This document shows positions 36,187 to 45,573 of a stretch of DNA of 64,000 nt, in pieces. Each line of letters begins with the position of its first letter. Position 1 is the first letter of the stretch. The stretch comes from an uncultured Oscillospiraceae bacterium. GTDB taxonomy: Bacteria; Bacillota; Clostridia; Oscillospirales; Oscillospiraceae. A program made the position numbers and the translations under genes. The notes under the pieces were generated by a model. It worked only from the letters and a program-made list of their open reading frames with translations, made no database searches and was not told the DNA's origin. Location: NCBI GenBank assembly GCA_934589675.1, contig CAKTOF010000001.1:1-64000 (forward strand). The letters run 5' to 3'.

Positions 36187-37182
36187 TCACTTTCCTTGTT
36201 CAGCCTGAAACTGGCGCGCCTTCAGGCAGGCGACGCAGTGCTGTCCGCCGACGTTTTCAAGCGTCGGGCTCGTATGGGCGCACTCGTCGTCGGCATACGG
36301 GCAGCGCGTGTGGAAATGGCAGCCCTCGGGCGGATGGATGGGGCTGGGGACGTCGCCCTGGAGGATGATGCGGCTGCTCTTGACGTCGACGTCCGGGATC
36401 GGGATGGCGCTCATAAGCGCCTTCGTATACGGGTGCAGCGGAGACTCGAAGATCTCCTCCTTCGTGCCGTACTCCACGATGCGGCCAAGGTACATGACCG
36501 CGACCTTCGTGCACAGATAGCGCACGACGGACAGATCGTGGGAGATGAACAGATAGGAGATGTTGCGGCTCTGCTGGAGCGACTTCATCAGGTTCAGCAC
36601 CTGCGAGCGGATGGACACGTCGAGCGCGGAGACCGGCTCGTCGCAGACGATGAACTTCGGATTTAAGATCATCGCGCGGGCAATGACGGCGCGCTGGCGC
36701 TGGCCGCCGGAGAGCTCGTGCGGATACTTTTCCGCCTGCTGCGGGCCGAGGCCGACGATGCTGAGAAGCTCCTGCGCCGCCTCCGTGCGCTGGGCGGGCG
36801 TGCCGATCTTGTGCACGTCGAGCGGGGCGCGGACAGAGGCGAGCAGCGTCTGCTTCGGGTTGAGCGAGGCGTAAGGATCCTGGAAGATGAGCTGCGCGTT
36901 CTTGCGGAACTCGCGGAAGCCCTCTTTGTCCTTCTTCGTGACGACGCGGCCCTCATAGCGCACCTCGCCGCTCGTGGCGGGGTTGAGCATCAGGATGGCG
37001 CGGCCGAGCGTGGACTTGCCGCAGCCGGACTCGCCGACGAGGCCGAGCGTCTCGTTCGCCTCGATCTTCAGGCTGACGCGGTCAACCGCGACGAGCTCGG
37101 AGCGCTTGGTGGTAAACGCCTTCTCCTTGACGGAGAACACCTTGCGCAGGTCTACAGTTTCGATCAGCGGCGTATCAGCCAT
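36187..37182 (-). CDS. Oligopeptide/dipeptide ABC importer ATPase (OppF/DppF type)
   Basis: 331 aa. Walker A GESGCGKST (about 50-58), signature LSGGQRQRAVIA, Walker B FIVCDEPVSALD, and the C-terminal oligopeptide/dipeptide domain with a Cys cluster (CHFHTRCPYADDEC ... C) that binds an FeS cluster in this family. Start MADTPLIETV at 37182 with AAGGAGGG; overlaps oppD by 8 bp. Confidence 0.93.
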   Translation of the reverse strand: MADTPLIETVDLRKVFSVKEKAFTTKRSELVAVDRVSLKIEANETLGLVGESGCGKSTLGRAILMLNPATSGEVRYEGRVVTKKDKEGFREFRKNAQLIFQDPYASLNPKQTLLASVRAPLDVHKIGTPAQRTEAAQELLSIVGLGPQQAEKYPHELSGGQRQRAVIARAMILNPKFIVCDEPVSALDVSIRSQVLNLMKSLQQSRNISYLFISHDLSVVRYLCTKVAVMYLGRIVEYGTKEEIFESPLHPYTKALMSAIPIPDVDVKSSRIILQGDVPSPIHPPEGCHFHTRCPYADDECAHTSPTLENVGGQHCVACLKARQFQAEQGK

Positions 37183-38161
37183 CGCTTTTCCCTCCTTCCG
37201 CGAACAGCCAGCAGCGAACAAAGCGGTCGTCCAGCTTCACAAGCGGCGGCTTGTCTTTCTCGCAGCGCTCTGTTTTTTCCGAGCAGCGCGTGCAGAAGCG
37301 GCAGCCCTCGGGCATTTCGGCAAGCGTCGGGACGGTGCCGGGGATGGTGAACAGGACGTCCGTGTCCTCGTCCATGCGCGGGATGGAGCGCAGAAGGCCG
37401 TTCGTATACGGGTGCATCGGCTTGCGGAAAATGGCCTCGACGCTGCCGTACTCAACCTCCTCGCCGGCGTACATGACGAGCACATCGTCGGCCATGTCGG
37501 AGATGACGCCCATGTCATGCGTGATGAGGATGAGCGCCATGCCGAACTCCTTCTGCAGCTCGGCGATGAGTTCGAGGATCTGCGCCTGAATGGTGACGTC
37601 CAGCGCGGTCGTCGGCTCGTCGGCGATGAGGAGCTTGGCGTTGACCGAAAGCGCCATGGCGATCATGACGCGCTGGCGCATACCGCCGGAGAGCTGGTGC
37701 GGATAGTCGCGGATGCGCTTGTCCGGCTGCGGGATGCCGACCTTCGTGAGCATCTCGAGCGCGATGGCATACGCCTCTTTTTTCGTCATTTTGCGGTGCG
37801 CGCGGATCATCTCGGCCATCTGGTCGCCGATGCGGTAGACCGGGTTGAGCGCCGTCATGGGATCCTGGAAGATCATCGCCATGTCGTTGCCGCGGATGTC
37901 GCACATTTCCTTCTCCGTCGCGCTGACAATGTCCTTGCCGTCGAAGTCGATGGAGCCGTTTGCGATGCGGGTCGTGCCGGCCGGGTGCAGGCGCATGAGC
38001 GTCGTCGCGGTGACGGACTTGCCGCAGCCGGACTCGCCGACGATGCCGAGCACTTTGCCGTTGTCCACGGTGAAGCTGACGTGCTGGACGGCCGTCAGCT
38101 CCCCTTTTCCGATTTTGAAGTTGACCTGAAGGTCCTTCACTTCCAAAAGATGTGTACTCAT
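37175..38161 (-). CDS. Oligopeptide/dipeptide ABC importer ATPase (OppD/DppD type)
   Basis: 328 aa. Walker A GESGCGKSVTA (about 40-50), signature LSGGMRQRVMIA, Walker B LLIADEPTTALD, C-terminal OppD domain with CRFCTRCSEKTERC. Pairs with OppF. 10 bp after oppC. Confidence 0.94.
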   Translation of the reverse strand: MSTHLLEVKDLQVNFKIGKGELTAVQHVSFTVDNGKVLGIVGESGCGKSVTATTLMRLHPAGTTRIANGSIDFDGKDIVSATEKEMCDIRGNDMAMIFQDPMTALNPVYRIGDQMAEMIRAHRKMTKKEAYAIALEMLTKVGIPQPDKRIRDYPHQLSGGMRQRVMIAMALSVNAKLLIADEPTTALDVTIQAQILELIAELQKEFGMALILITHDMGVISDMADDVLVMYAGEEVEYGSVEAIFRKPMHPYTNGLLRSIPRMDEDTDVLFTIPGTVPTLAEMPEGCRFCTRCSEKTERCEKDKPPLVKLDDRFVRCWLFAEGGKSDG

Positions 38162-38171
38162 ATTGCTCGCC

Positions 38172-39032
38172 TCACTTCGCAGACTTAGGGTCCATCGCGG
38201 CGCGCAGGCCCTCGCCGAGCAGGTTGATGGCGACGACCGTCACGATGATGCACAGCCCGGGCGGGATCCAGATCCACGGCCGCATGGTGAACACCGTGAG
38301 GTTCTGCGCGGCGTAGATGATGTTGCCCCACGACGCCTGCGGCGCCTGAATGCCGGCGCCGAGGAAGCTCAGCGAGGACTCGGTCAGGATGGCCTGCGAC
38401 ATGCGAAACGGCATCGCCATAAGCAGCGGCGTGATGGAGTTGGGCAGGATGTCGCGCATGATGATGCGGAAGTTCTTCATGCCCATGATGCGCGACGCCT
38501 CAACGTATTCCTGATTGCGCGTGGCGATGACGTTGCCGTAGAGCAGCTTTGCGATGCCCGGCCAGCCGAGCACGCCGATGACGCCGATGACCGTCAGCAT
38601 GGACGGGCCGACGACGGCCACGAGGACAAGCGCGAGGATCGTCGTCGGGAACGACATGAAGATGTCGGCAAGGCGCATGACAATGGCCTCGCACGCGCCG
38701 CGGAAATAGCCCGCGAGCAGGCCGAGCACGCTGCCGAGCAGCACGCTGATGGCCATGGCGCTGATGCCGATGAACAGCGACGTCCGGCCGCCGTAGAGCA
38801 GGCGGGACAGGCAGTCGCGGCCGAGCGTGTCCGTGCCGAGGATGTGCGCCGCGTTCGGCGCAGCGTTGAAGCCGCCCGCACCGGCCTGATTCGGGTCGAT
38901 GGGATAGACGCTCGGCCCGATGAAGAAGATGAGCAGTTCGATCACAAGGATGACAAGGCCGATCATGGCCGCCTTGTTGTGCTTGAAGCGATAGCCGAAG
39001 CCCTTGGTCTTTTTGGTCTTTTCCTTTGCCAC
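38172..39032 (-). CDS. Oligopeptide/dipeptide ABC importer permease (OppC/DppC type)
   Basis: 286 aa. Short basic cytoplasmic N terminus, first helix at about 20-40, an external loop with HILGTDTLGRDCLSRLLYGGRTSL, the hallmark of OppC, then five more helices and the EAA loop near 190-210. 7 bp after oppB. Confidence 0.94.
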   Translation of the reverse strand: MAKEKTKKTKGFGYRFKHNKAAMIGLVILVIELLIFFIGPSVYPIDPNQAGAGGFNAAPNAAHILGTDTLGRDCLSRLLYGGRTSLFIGISAMAISVLLGSVLGLLAGYFRGACEAIVMRLADIFMSFPTTILALVLVAVVGPSMLTVIGVIGVLGWPGIAKLLYGNVIATRNQEYVEASRIMGMKNFRIIMRDILPNSITPLLMAMPFRMSQAILTESSLSFLGAGIQAPQASWGNIIYAAQNLTVFTMRPWIWIPPGLCIIVTVVAINLLGEGLRAAMDPKSAK

Positions 39033-39039
39033 TTGTGCC

Positions 39040-40005
39040 TCAGCCTCCCTTCACTTCGATGCCGGTGCGCGGATCGAGCTTCGCGTAGACGAGGTCGAGC
39101 ACCAGGTTGCAGATGAGCACGCCTGCCGCGATGACGACGGTCACGCCCATGATGGCGTTATAGTCGCGCGCCGTGATGGACAGCACCATCAGGCTGCCGA
39201 TGCCGGGCCACGAGAAGACCTGCTCGGTCACGACCGCGCCGCCCAGCAGGAACGGGACGGTCAGCGAGACCATCGTAACGACCGGGATGAGCGCGTTGCG
39301 CAGCACATGCTTGATGACGACGATGCGGTTTTTCAGGCCCTTCGAGCGCGCCGTCTTGACATAGTCGTTGTTGATGACCTCAAGCATGCTGCCCTTCGTC
39401 TGCTTGATGAAGTCGCCGCACATACCGAAGCTCAGGACAAACACCGGCATGATCATATGCCGCACGAGCTGGCCGAACGTATGCGCGCCGTTCGGCTCGT
39501 ACATGCCCGTCGCCGGCAGCCAGCCGAGCTTGGCCGCGAAGAAATACACGAGGATGAGCGACAGGAAGAAGCCGGGGATCGACGTGCCGAGGAACGAGAG
39601 CACCGATGAGAACGTATCCCATCCCGAGCTCTGCTTCACGGCTGACATGACGCCCAATGGAATGCTGATGAGCAAACAGACGATGAGGCTTGTCACCGTC
39701 AGCAGCAGCGACGCGCCGAGGCGCTCTTTGATGATGCCGAAGACCGGCGTGTTCGTGCGCGTGGATTGGCCAAGGTCGCCCTGAACAAAGTCGGCCAGCC
39801 AGATGCCGTAGCGCACGACGATCGGCTTGTCAAGGCCGAGCGATTCCTTCAGCTGCTGGTAGCCCTCCTCCGAGAGGCTCACGGAGCTTGCCAGCACATC
39901 CGCCGGGCTGCCCGGCGCCAGGTTGGAAAGCACGAATACCAGCGCCGTGATCCCGATGAACGTCGGGATGGCGAGCAGGATCCGCTTGAGGATGTATTTG
40001 ATCAT
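39040..40005 (-). CDS. Oligopeptide/dipeptide ABC importer permease (OppB/DppB type)
   Basis: 321 aa. Six helices; starts MIKYILKRILLAIPTFIGIT as almost all OppB/DppB proteins do, and has the EAA-loop KTARSKGLKNRIVVIKHVLRNA. First permease of the operon, 224 bp downstream of the binding protein, with hairpins in that gap. Confidence 0.94.
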   Translation of the reverse strand: MIKYILKRILLAIPTFIGITALVFVLSNLAPGSPADVLASSVSLSEEGYQQLKESLGLDKPIVVRYGIWLADFVQGDLGQSTRTNTPVFGIIKERLGASLLLTVTSLIVCLLISIPLGVMSAVKQSSGWDTFSSVLSFLGTSIPGFFLSLILVYFFAAKLGWLPATGMYEPNGAHTFGQLVRHMIMPVFVLSFGMCGDFIKQTKGSMLEVINNDYVKTARSKGLKNRIVVIKHVLRNALIPVVTMVSLTVPFLLGGAVVTEQVFSWPGIGSLMVLSITARDYNAIMGVTVVIAAGVLICNLVLDLVYAKLDPRTGIEVKGG

Positions 40006-40051
40006 TTTGATGCATCACCTAACCATAATCGGTATACTGCGGCGTCAGGCA

Positions 40052-40198
40052 GCACCCGGGACGGTCCGCGAGCGACCGCCCTCGGGTTGCCCCGGGTGCA
40101 GCTCGGCGTTGTCGGTATGTGCCGTCAATTCCGCAGACGGGCAAAAGCGAAAGGGGGTCCGCCCTCGCCGTGGAAGGCAAAGACGAACCCCCGTTTCC
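40052..40198 (-). promoter_or_regulatory. SBP-oppB intergenic hairpins
   Basis: Stem GCACCCGGG/CCCGGGTGC (40052-40060, 40091-40099), and a second pair around AAGGGGGT and ACCCCCGTTT (about 40150-40195). As in the liv operon, these likely keep binding-protein mRNA in excess of permease mRNA. Confidence 0.55.
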
Positions 40199-40229
40199 TA
40201 CAGAATCTGCACCCTTTGGTGCGGAGATC

Positions 40230-41897
40230 TTACTTGCTGACGACCCAGTCGTAGCAGGCAGTCGTCTCGATGGAGGAGACGTTGCTCAGCCAGTCGCTCA
40301 TGATGTAGTAGCTGTAGTAGTGGAACAGCGGGACGAACGGCTGCTCCTCGTCGATGAGATCCTGGAACTCGTCGGCGATCTTGGTCATCTCGGCCGGATC
40401 GGTGCACAGGGAAGCCTGATCGCGGAGCTCAAGATACTTCGCGTCGTCGATGTGGCCGACGTTGAGGCCGAACATGTTCGTGCTGCAGATCCAGGTCGGG
40501 TTGCCGCCGGAGGTGTAGTTGACGATGCCCATGTCGTAGGTGCCGTCGGTCAGGCCGGCGAGCGTCGTGGCGGTGTCGAGCGTGATGAGCTCAACGTTGA
40601 TGCCGACCTCGGCAAGACCCTGCTGGACAACGGCGCCGATCTGCTCGCCGCGGCCGGCGGAGATGGCAAACGACAGCGTGGAGCCGTCATAGTTCGACTT
40701 GGCGAGGTACTCCTTCGCGGCGTCGACATCGCGGCCGGCCCAGGTGTTGTCGCAGTACTCGCTGTTCTGGCGGACCGGCGTGTTCGTGGCGTCGGCGTCG
40801 CCGGAGTACATGGCCTCGACGAGCATATCCTTGTCGATGGCGAGGTTCACAGCGTGGCGGAAGTTGGAGTCAAAGCGCTCGTTGTTGATGGCAAGCGCGC
40901 TGAAGCTGGAGACGTTGTCCATTTTGTCGGCGCGCAGGCCCTCGACCCCGACGAGCGGAGCCATGGTCTCCTGCGTGAAGCCCATGTAGTAGAGGTTGAT
41001 CTCACCGGACAGGTAGGCCGAAGCGGCGGCATCCTGGCTGACGACACGGAAGATGAGGCGGTCAAACTGGATGTTGCCGACCGGGTAATCCTTGACGGCG
41101 TCGAGCGTGATCTCAGTCGCGCCGGCATCCTGGCTGACAAACTTGCACGGGCCGGAGCCGATCGGGTTCTGCCAGTAGCTCCACTCGAGCGGGTTGGACA
41201 TATCCTCGTTCTCGAGGATGTGCTTCGGGTAGACGTACCACAGGAAGCCGTAGTTGTAGATGAAGCTGTCGACGGTCATCGGCTGCTTGAGGTGGACGAC
41301 GAGGGTAAACTCGTCCGGGGTCTCGATGCCGAGCTCAGAGCCGGCCTCGAGCAGGCCCGCGTCGTTCGTGCCCTCGATGCAGGGGAACTTGTCCTGCGTG
41401 ACGAAGTTCGAGCCGGCCTCACTGGTCATGAGCTCGATGCTCCAGCGCCAGTCAGCGGACGTGACCTGAACGCCGTCATGGAAGTAGGAGTTCTCGCGCA
41501 GGTGGAACGTGATGGTCTTCATGTCGTCGGAGAGCTCCCAGGACTCGGCAGCGCGCGGCTCGGCCTCGCCGGCCTCATTCAGGCGGGCAAGACGATCGTA
41601 GATCTTCTCGCTGACCTCGAGGTGATAGGCGGAAGCCGGCTGCGGAGCGATGAGCTGGTTCCAGGTGCTCGGGATGCCGATGACGATGACGGTCTCGTCG
41701 TCGCCGGTCGCGGCATCGCTGTCGGTGTCGCCGCCGGTGGGCTCAGCAGCGCCGTCCGGGGTGCCGGTCGTGTCCGACGGGGTGGTCGTGTCCGGCTGAT
41801 CCTTGGTGGCCGAATCGTCGCCGCCGCACGCCGCGAAGAGCGTCAGGCACATTGCAAGAACGAGCAGCAATGCAAGCGTTTTCTTCAGGTTTTTCAT
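40230..41897 (-). CDS. Oligopeptide-type ABC substrate-binding lipoprotein
   Basis: 555 aa. SBP_bac_5 (cluster C) binding protein, lipid-anchored outside the cell. Signal peptide with lipobox LFAAC (Cys24), a Thr/Asp/Gly-rich acidic linker (about 25-75), then the binding fold from VIVIGIPSTWNQLIAP to the end with the family hallmark FRHAVNLAIDKDMLV. Start ATG 41897 with AAGGAG 8 bp upstream. Heads the importer operon; ligand is a peptide or peptide-like amide by context. Confidence 0.92.
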   Translation of the reverse strand: MKNLKKTLALLLVLAMCLTLFAACGGDDSATKDQPDTTTPSDTTGTPDGAAEPTGGDTDSDAATGDDETVIVIGIPSTWNQLIAPQPASAYHLEVSEKIYDRLARLNEAGEAEPRAAESWELSDDMKTITFHLRENSYFHDGVQVTSADWRWSIELMTSEAGSNFVTQDKFPCIEGTNDAGLLEAGSELGIETPDEFTLVVHLKQPMTVDSFIYNYGFLWYVYPKHILENEDMSNPLEWSYWQNPIGSGPCKFVSQDAGATEITLDAVKDYPVGNIQFDRLIFRVVSQDAAASAYLSGEINLYYMGFTQETMAPLVGVEGLRADKMDNVSSFSALAINNERFDSNFRHAVNLAIDKDMLVEAMYSGDADATNTPVRQNSEYCDNTWAGRDVDAAKEYLAKSNYDGSTLSFAISAGRGEQIGAVVQQGLAEVGINVELITLDTATTLAGLTDGTYDMGIVNYTSGGNPTWICSTNMFGLNVGHIDDAKYLELRDQASLCTDPAEMTKIADEFQDLIDEEQPFVPLFHYYSYYIMSDWLSNVSSIETTACYDWVVSK

Positions 41898-41994
41898 AAT
41901 CACATCTCCTTTTATACTCGCTCAGCTCGCCGATCCGACGGGTTGAGTTGGGAAACCGGAATTCGATGTATGCAATCCGGTTTCATTTGATAAA

Positions 41995-42022
41995 ATTATA
42001 CATCACTTTTTGCAAATTGCAA
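41995..42022 (-). promoter_or_regulatory. Promoter of the peptide importer operon
   Basis: TTGCAA (42017-42022), 16-bp spacer, TATAAT (41995-42000) on the minus strand. Confidence 0.75.
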
Positions 42023-42043
42023 CTACTAACTTCACATTCGCTG

Positions 42044-42067
42044 TATTTATGTCAAATTACATAAATA
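42044..42067. promoter_or_regulatory. Palindromic operator candidate upstream of the importer promoter
   Basis: TATTTATGT-CAAATT-ACATAAATA, perfect 9-bp arms, about 22 bp upstream of the -35. Placement suits an activator. The arms share TTATGT with the motifs beside the IclR gene. Confidence 0.6.
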
Positions 42068-42102
42068 AAGTGCGATTTTTGGGCAGGATTTCCGAAATCT
42101 GC

Positions 42103-44112
42103 TCAGTGGTTTTTCAGATACTGGTCAAACCAGATAAGAATCTCTTGCATCCGGCTGATGCGGTTATCCGGCTTTCCGGAGCGGGAGAGCTCGTGATTCT
42201 CCCCGTGGAAGACAATCATCTTGGTTTTGCATCCACTCATGGACAGTGCCGTATACATCGCCATTCCCTCGGGCAGCGGGCAGCGGAAATCACAATCGGA
42301 ATGGAGGAAAAGCGTCGGGGTCTTGCAATTATGCGCAAACGCGAGCGGCGAATGCGCCCAGAGCGCGGACGCGTCCGTGCGCGTCGTGTCGTCCTGCTCA
42401 TAGACCGTGAAGTTCGGGCCGATGTCGGACAGGTGCTCCTGCGTGACCCAGCTGGCGATGGAGCGCTGCGACACGGCCGCCGCGAAGCGGTCCGTGTGGC
42501 CGATGATCCAGTTGGTCATATAGCCGCCGTACGAGCCGCCGCACACGCCGACGCGCCCGGCGTCGATGCCGTCAAAGCGCGCGAGCACCGTGTCCGTGAA
42601 GGCCATGATATCCTCGTAGTCGCGCTCGCCGTAGTGGCCGCAGATGTTCATAAACTTCAGTCCGCGCCCATCGCTGCCGCGCGGGTTGCAGAACAGGACA
42701 AAGTAGCCCGCGGCGGCCCAGACCTGCATCTCGTGGTGGAACACGTCGGAGAAGATCGTCTTCGGCCCGCCGTGGATGAACAGGATGGCCGGGTACTTCT
42801 TCCCTTCCTCATAGCCGACGGGCTTCATGACCCAGCCGCGGATCTCGGTGCCGTCGTCTTTCGTGTTGAACGTCACAAGCTCCGGCTTGGAGAGCGTGTA
42901 CTCCGCGAGCACCTCGTCGTTGAAGTGCGTGACCTGCTCGCCGTCGAGGTAGAGCTCGCACAGCCCGCCGCCGTACATGCCGCACAGCAGCGTGTGCTCA
43001 GGCGTCAGGTCGAATGCCGACAGGCCGCCGTCCGGCGACAGGCGCTCTTCGACGCGGCCGCTGCGGTCGATGGAGCACAGGTAGCTGTAATCTTCAATGC
43101 TCGTGGCGAAGTAGAACTTGTCGCCGAGCAGCATGCTGCCCTTTCCGCCGCCGAGCTTGGCGTCCGTCGTGACGGACAGGAAGCTCACAAGGCGCTCATA
43201 CGGCGCCAGCAGCCTGATACTTCCCGTCGTGAGATCCATCGTATAGAATTCGTCGATGTGATCCATATGCTCCGGGTGATCGGTGTAGCCGAGCAGCAGC
43301 TCGTTGTCATCCCAGAAGCTTAAGAATGCGGTGCTCGTCGTGTCGTCCGGCAGGAGCGTGCGCGTTTCTCCCGTGGCGTAGTCGTACAGGTAGACGCCCG
43401 GCCACGTCGGACGCAGGCCGCCGGCCCAGTGCATGCCTTTATAAATGATCTTCGTCCCGCGCACGGAATAGGGCTTGGCGCCGTCGCGCGGATCCATGGC
43501 CGTGAATTCCGGCTCCGTGATGGCCGTCAGGCGGCCGGTCGGGCGGTCGTAAATGAACATCCGGTCGCGCAGGCCGCTTGTGTACGACGCGCCGTTCTCC
43601 CAGAACGGCGTATCCGTCAGGACGTGGTAGGGCGGGTTGCGGTAGGCGTCATACGCCGCGGCGCGCTCTGCCTTCGGCAGCTTGGCGAAGTCCGGGCGGT
43701 TGAGGTCGCAGCGGGCGTAGATGAGATAGGTGTCCTTCGTCAGCGGATGGACGTCCGCGCGCGTAAGCGGCAGGTCGAACGCCGGGCTGACGGCGCCCGT
43801 GGCCGGGTCAAGCTCATAAAGGCTCGTCAGCTCCTCGCCGTCGGCGACGCGCGCGCGCTTGGATGCGTCGCGGGAAAGCGGCAGGAGAATCCTGCCCTCC
43901 GGCGTCCAGGCAAAGCCCGCAACGTCGCCCTCGTGCGTCAGCCGGCGCACATCGTGCGTCGCAACATCTAATAAGTAGAGGTTGCAGTCATAGCCACCCA
44001 GATCGCCGCGCACGTCGCGCACAAGAAACGCCGCGCTCTTCCCGTCCGGGGAAAACATGGGCGAGCTTAAATAGCGAAAGCGGCGGAAGGATTCAATGCC
44101 GATCTTTTTCAA
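42103..44112 (-). CDS. S9 family (prolyl oligopeptidase-like) peptidase
   Basis: 669 aa. Serine peptidase; N-terminal beta-propeller (about 1-400) and C-terminal alpha/beta hydrolase domain with triad Ser527 (GGSYGGY), Asp608 (SDCDFRCP) and His640 (GENHELSRSG). Acylaminoacyl-peptidase/DPP-like S9C group. No signal peptide, so it acts on imported peptides. The start is a TTG at 44112 with GGGGAGG 7 bp upstream, 16 bp after the amidohydrolase stop; a longer frame would need an ATG inside that gene. Confidence 0.88.
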   Translation of the reverse strand: MKKIGIESFRRFRYLSSPMFSPDGKSAAFLVRDVRGDLGGYDCNLYLLDVATHDVRRLTHEGDVAGFAWTPEGRILLPLSRDASKRARVADGEELTSLYELDPATGAVSPAFDLPLTRADVHPLTKDTYLIYARCDLNRPDFAKLPKAERAAAYDAYRNPPYHVLTDTPFWENGASYTSGLRDRMFIYDRPTGRLTAITEPEFTAMDPRDGAKPYSVRGTKIIYKGMHWAGGLRPTWPGVYLYDYATGETRTLLPDDTTSTAFLSFWDDNELLLGYTDHPEHMDHIDEFYTMDLTTGSIRLLAPYERLVSFLSVTTDAKLGGGKGSMLLGDKFYFATSIEDYSYLCSIDRSGRVEERLSPDGGLSAFDLTPEHTLLCGMYGGGLCELYLDGEQVTHFNDEVLAEYTLSKPELVTFNTKDDGTEIRGWVMKPVGYEEGKKYPAILFIHGGPKTIFSDVFHHEMQVWAAAGYFVLFCNPRGSDGRGLKFMNICGHYGERDYEDIMAFTDTVLARFDGIDAGRVGVCGGSYGGYMTNWIIGHTDRFAAAVSQRSIASWVTQEHLSDIGPNFTVYEQDDTTRTDASALWAHSPLAFAHNCKTPTLFLHSDCDFRCPLPEGMAMYTALSMSGCKTKMIVFHGENHELSRSGKPDNRISRMQEILIWFDQYLKNH

Positions 44113-44128
44113 CGCTCTGCCTCCCCGC

Positions 44129-45322
44129 TTACAGCGCCGGCTTGAGCTTGGAGGCTGCGCCGTCATTTTTGTAGACATGGCCGTTTCTCATGACGAACTT
44201 GCAGTCCTGCATCAGGCGGATGTCCTTGAGCGGGTCGCCCGCGAAGGCGGCGATGTCGGCGCACTTGCCGGCCTCGATCGTGCCGATCTCGCTCTCGAGC
44301 CTGAGCAGGCGGGCGTTCGTGGCCGTCGCGGCGTAGAGGATGTCCGCCTCCGGCATTCCGTTGCGGTGCATAAGCTCCATCTCGAAGGCCTGCTTGCCGT
44401 GCTTGGTGAGCGTCGCGCCCGTGTCGGCGCCGAAGCCGATCGTCAGGCCGCTCTTCATGAGCCACGGCAGGTGCGAGGCATGGATCTCATAGCGGCGGCG
44501 CGTCGCGGCGGCCATCTCCGGCGTGCGGTGCAGGACGTCCTCGGCGTGCTCGGCGCAGAAGTAGTACGGGCAGAACGTCGGGATGAGCGCCGTGCCGTTG
44601 CGGATCATCCACTCGAGGCTCTCCTCATCGATCTCGTTGCCGTGCTCGATCGTCGTCGGGCCAGCCTCGGCGGCCTTGCGGATGGTGAGCTTGTCGGTGG
44701 CGTGGATGGCGATGATCTTGTTCGTGTCGCGCGCGACCTCGACGAGCGCCTTCATCTCCTCAAGCGTCACATGGCCGATGCCGAGGTGCTTGAGCTGGTC
44801 GACGCCGCTGGCGACGGCCTTGCGGGCCGCGCGGCGGGCCTCGTCCGGGCCGTCGAAGATCCACGCGCCGTCCTCATAGAGGTTCGCCGCCGCCGTCGTC
44901 ACGAGGAACGGGCCGCTGGCGACCATGCGCGGGCCGTCGATCTTGCCGGCGCGGATGGCGTCGCGGATGGCGAGCGCGTCGCCCGTGCGGCAGCCGCCGC
45001 AGTCGCGGATGGTCGTGAAGCCCGCGAGCAGGTCGCGCTGCGCGCGGAAAATGCCCTCGATGGTGCTCGCGCCGTGCGTGGTGTAGAGCATCTCGTTGAA
45101 CGGGTCGACCTGGCCGTCCATGACGACGTGGGCGTGCATGTCGATGAGGCCCGGCGTGACGAACTTGTCTGACAGGTCGATGACCTCGACGTCCGTGCCC
45201 GTGAAGCTGGCCCACGGCATGACCTCGGCGATCTTCTCGCCGTCGACGACGACGGCCATGTCCTTTTTGACCGTCTTGTCCTGCGCGCTGAAGAGCGTGC
45301 CGCATCTGAGTACCTTTTTCAT
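44129..45322 (-). CDS. Metal-dependent amidohydrolase (paralogue 2)
   Basis: 397 aa. Same family as 34963-36177, with HAH in GLIDMHAHV, Lys in QLKHLGIG, His in IAIHATD and TIEHGNEI, and Asp in GFGADTG. The shared MKKV..CG start and KDMA(I/V)VVDG segment show common ancestry. First gene of an operon with the S9 peptidase, read from a consensus promoter and divergent from an IclR regulator. Confidence 0.9.
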   Translation of the reverse strand: MKKVLRCGTLFSAQDKTVKKDMAVVVDGEKIAEVMPWASFTGTDVEVIDLSDKFVTPGLIDMHAHVVMDGQVDPFNEMLYTTHGASTIEGIFRAQRDLLAGFTTIRDCGGCRTGDALAIRDAIRAGKIDGPRMVASGPFLVTTAAANLYEDGAWIFDGPDEARRAARKAVASGVDQLKHLGIGHVTLEEMKALVEVARDTNKIIAIHATDKLTIRKAAEAGPTTIEHGNEIDEESLEWMIRNGTALIPTFCPYYFCAEHAEDVLHRTPEMAAATRRRYEIHASHLPWLMKSGLTIGFGADTGATLTKHGKQAFEMELMHRNGMPEADILYAATATNARLLRLESEIGTIEAGKCADIAAFAGDPLKDIRLMQDCKFVMRNGHVYKNDGAASKLKPAL

Positions 45323-45352
45323 TGGTGGTTCCTCCTTCTCTAAGTCGCGGTT

Positions 45353-45368
45353 ATTTCATTATGTAAAA
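45353..45368. promoter_or_regulatory. Operator-like repeat, site 1
   Basis: ATTTCATTATGTAAAA, just downstream of the amidohydrolase promoter -10 (expected start near 45384). A 15/16 match to site 2 at 45544-45559. Position would block transcription. Confidence 0.6.
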
Positions 45369-45390
45369 TTAGAATTCAAATAGTGGCTTG

Positions 45391-45419
45391 ATTATATCAC
45401 TGCCCAAAAATCTTGTCAA
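45391..45419 (-). promoter_or_regulatory. Consensus promoter of the amidohydrolase-S9 operon
   Basis: TTGACA (45414-45419), 17-bp spacer, TATAAT (45391-45396) on the minus strand. So strong a promoter implies repression, fitting the nearby repeats. Confidence 0.9.
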
Positions 45420-45543
45420 GCGACGCGCCGCATCCGTGCCTGTGTCTTCCCGCTTTGGATATAAAATCGCATGCTTTTTCAAGCTTTTCTTGACAATCGC
45501 TCCAAAATGCTGTACCGTGTTATTAATTTAGGCAAGTAAACCA

Positions 45544-45559
45544 ATTTCATTGTGTAAAA
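45544..45559. promoter_or_regulatory. Operator-like repeat, site 2
   Basis: ATTTCATTGTGTAAAA, ending 14 bp before the IclR start codon, consistent with autoregulation. Same orientation as site 1. Confidence 0.6.
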
Positions 45560-45573
45560 GTGGGTTTGTAAGG

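Noticed and set aside
42103..44178. S9 peptidase start at the ATG at 44178
   Set aside because: It would overlap the amidohydrolase by 50 bp and adds a low-complexity basic stretch; TTG 44112 has a strong ribosome-binding site and the family N terminus.
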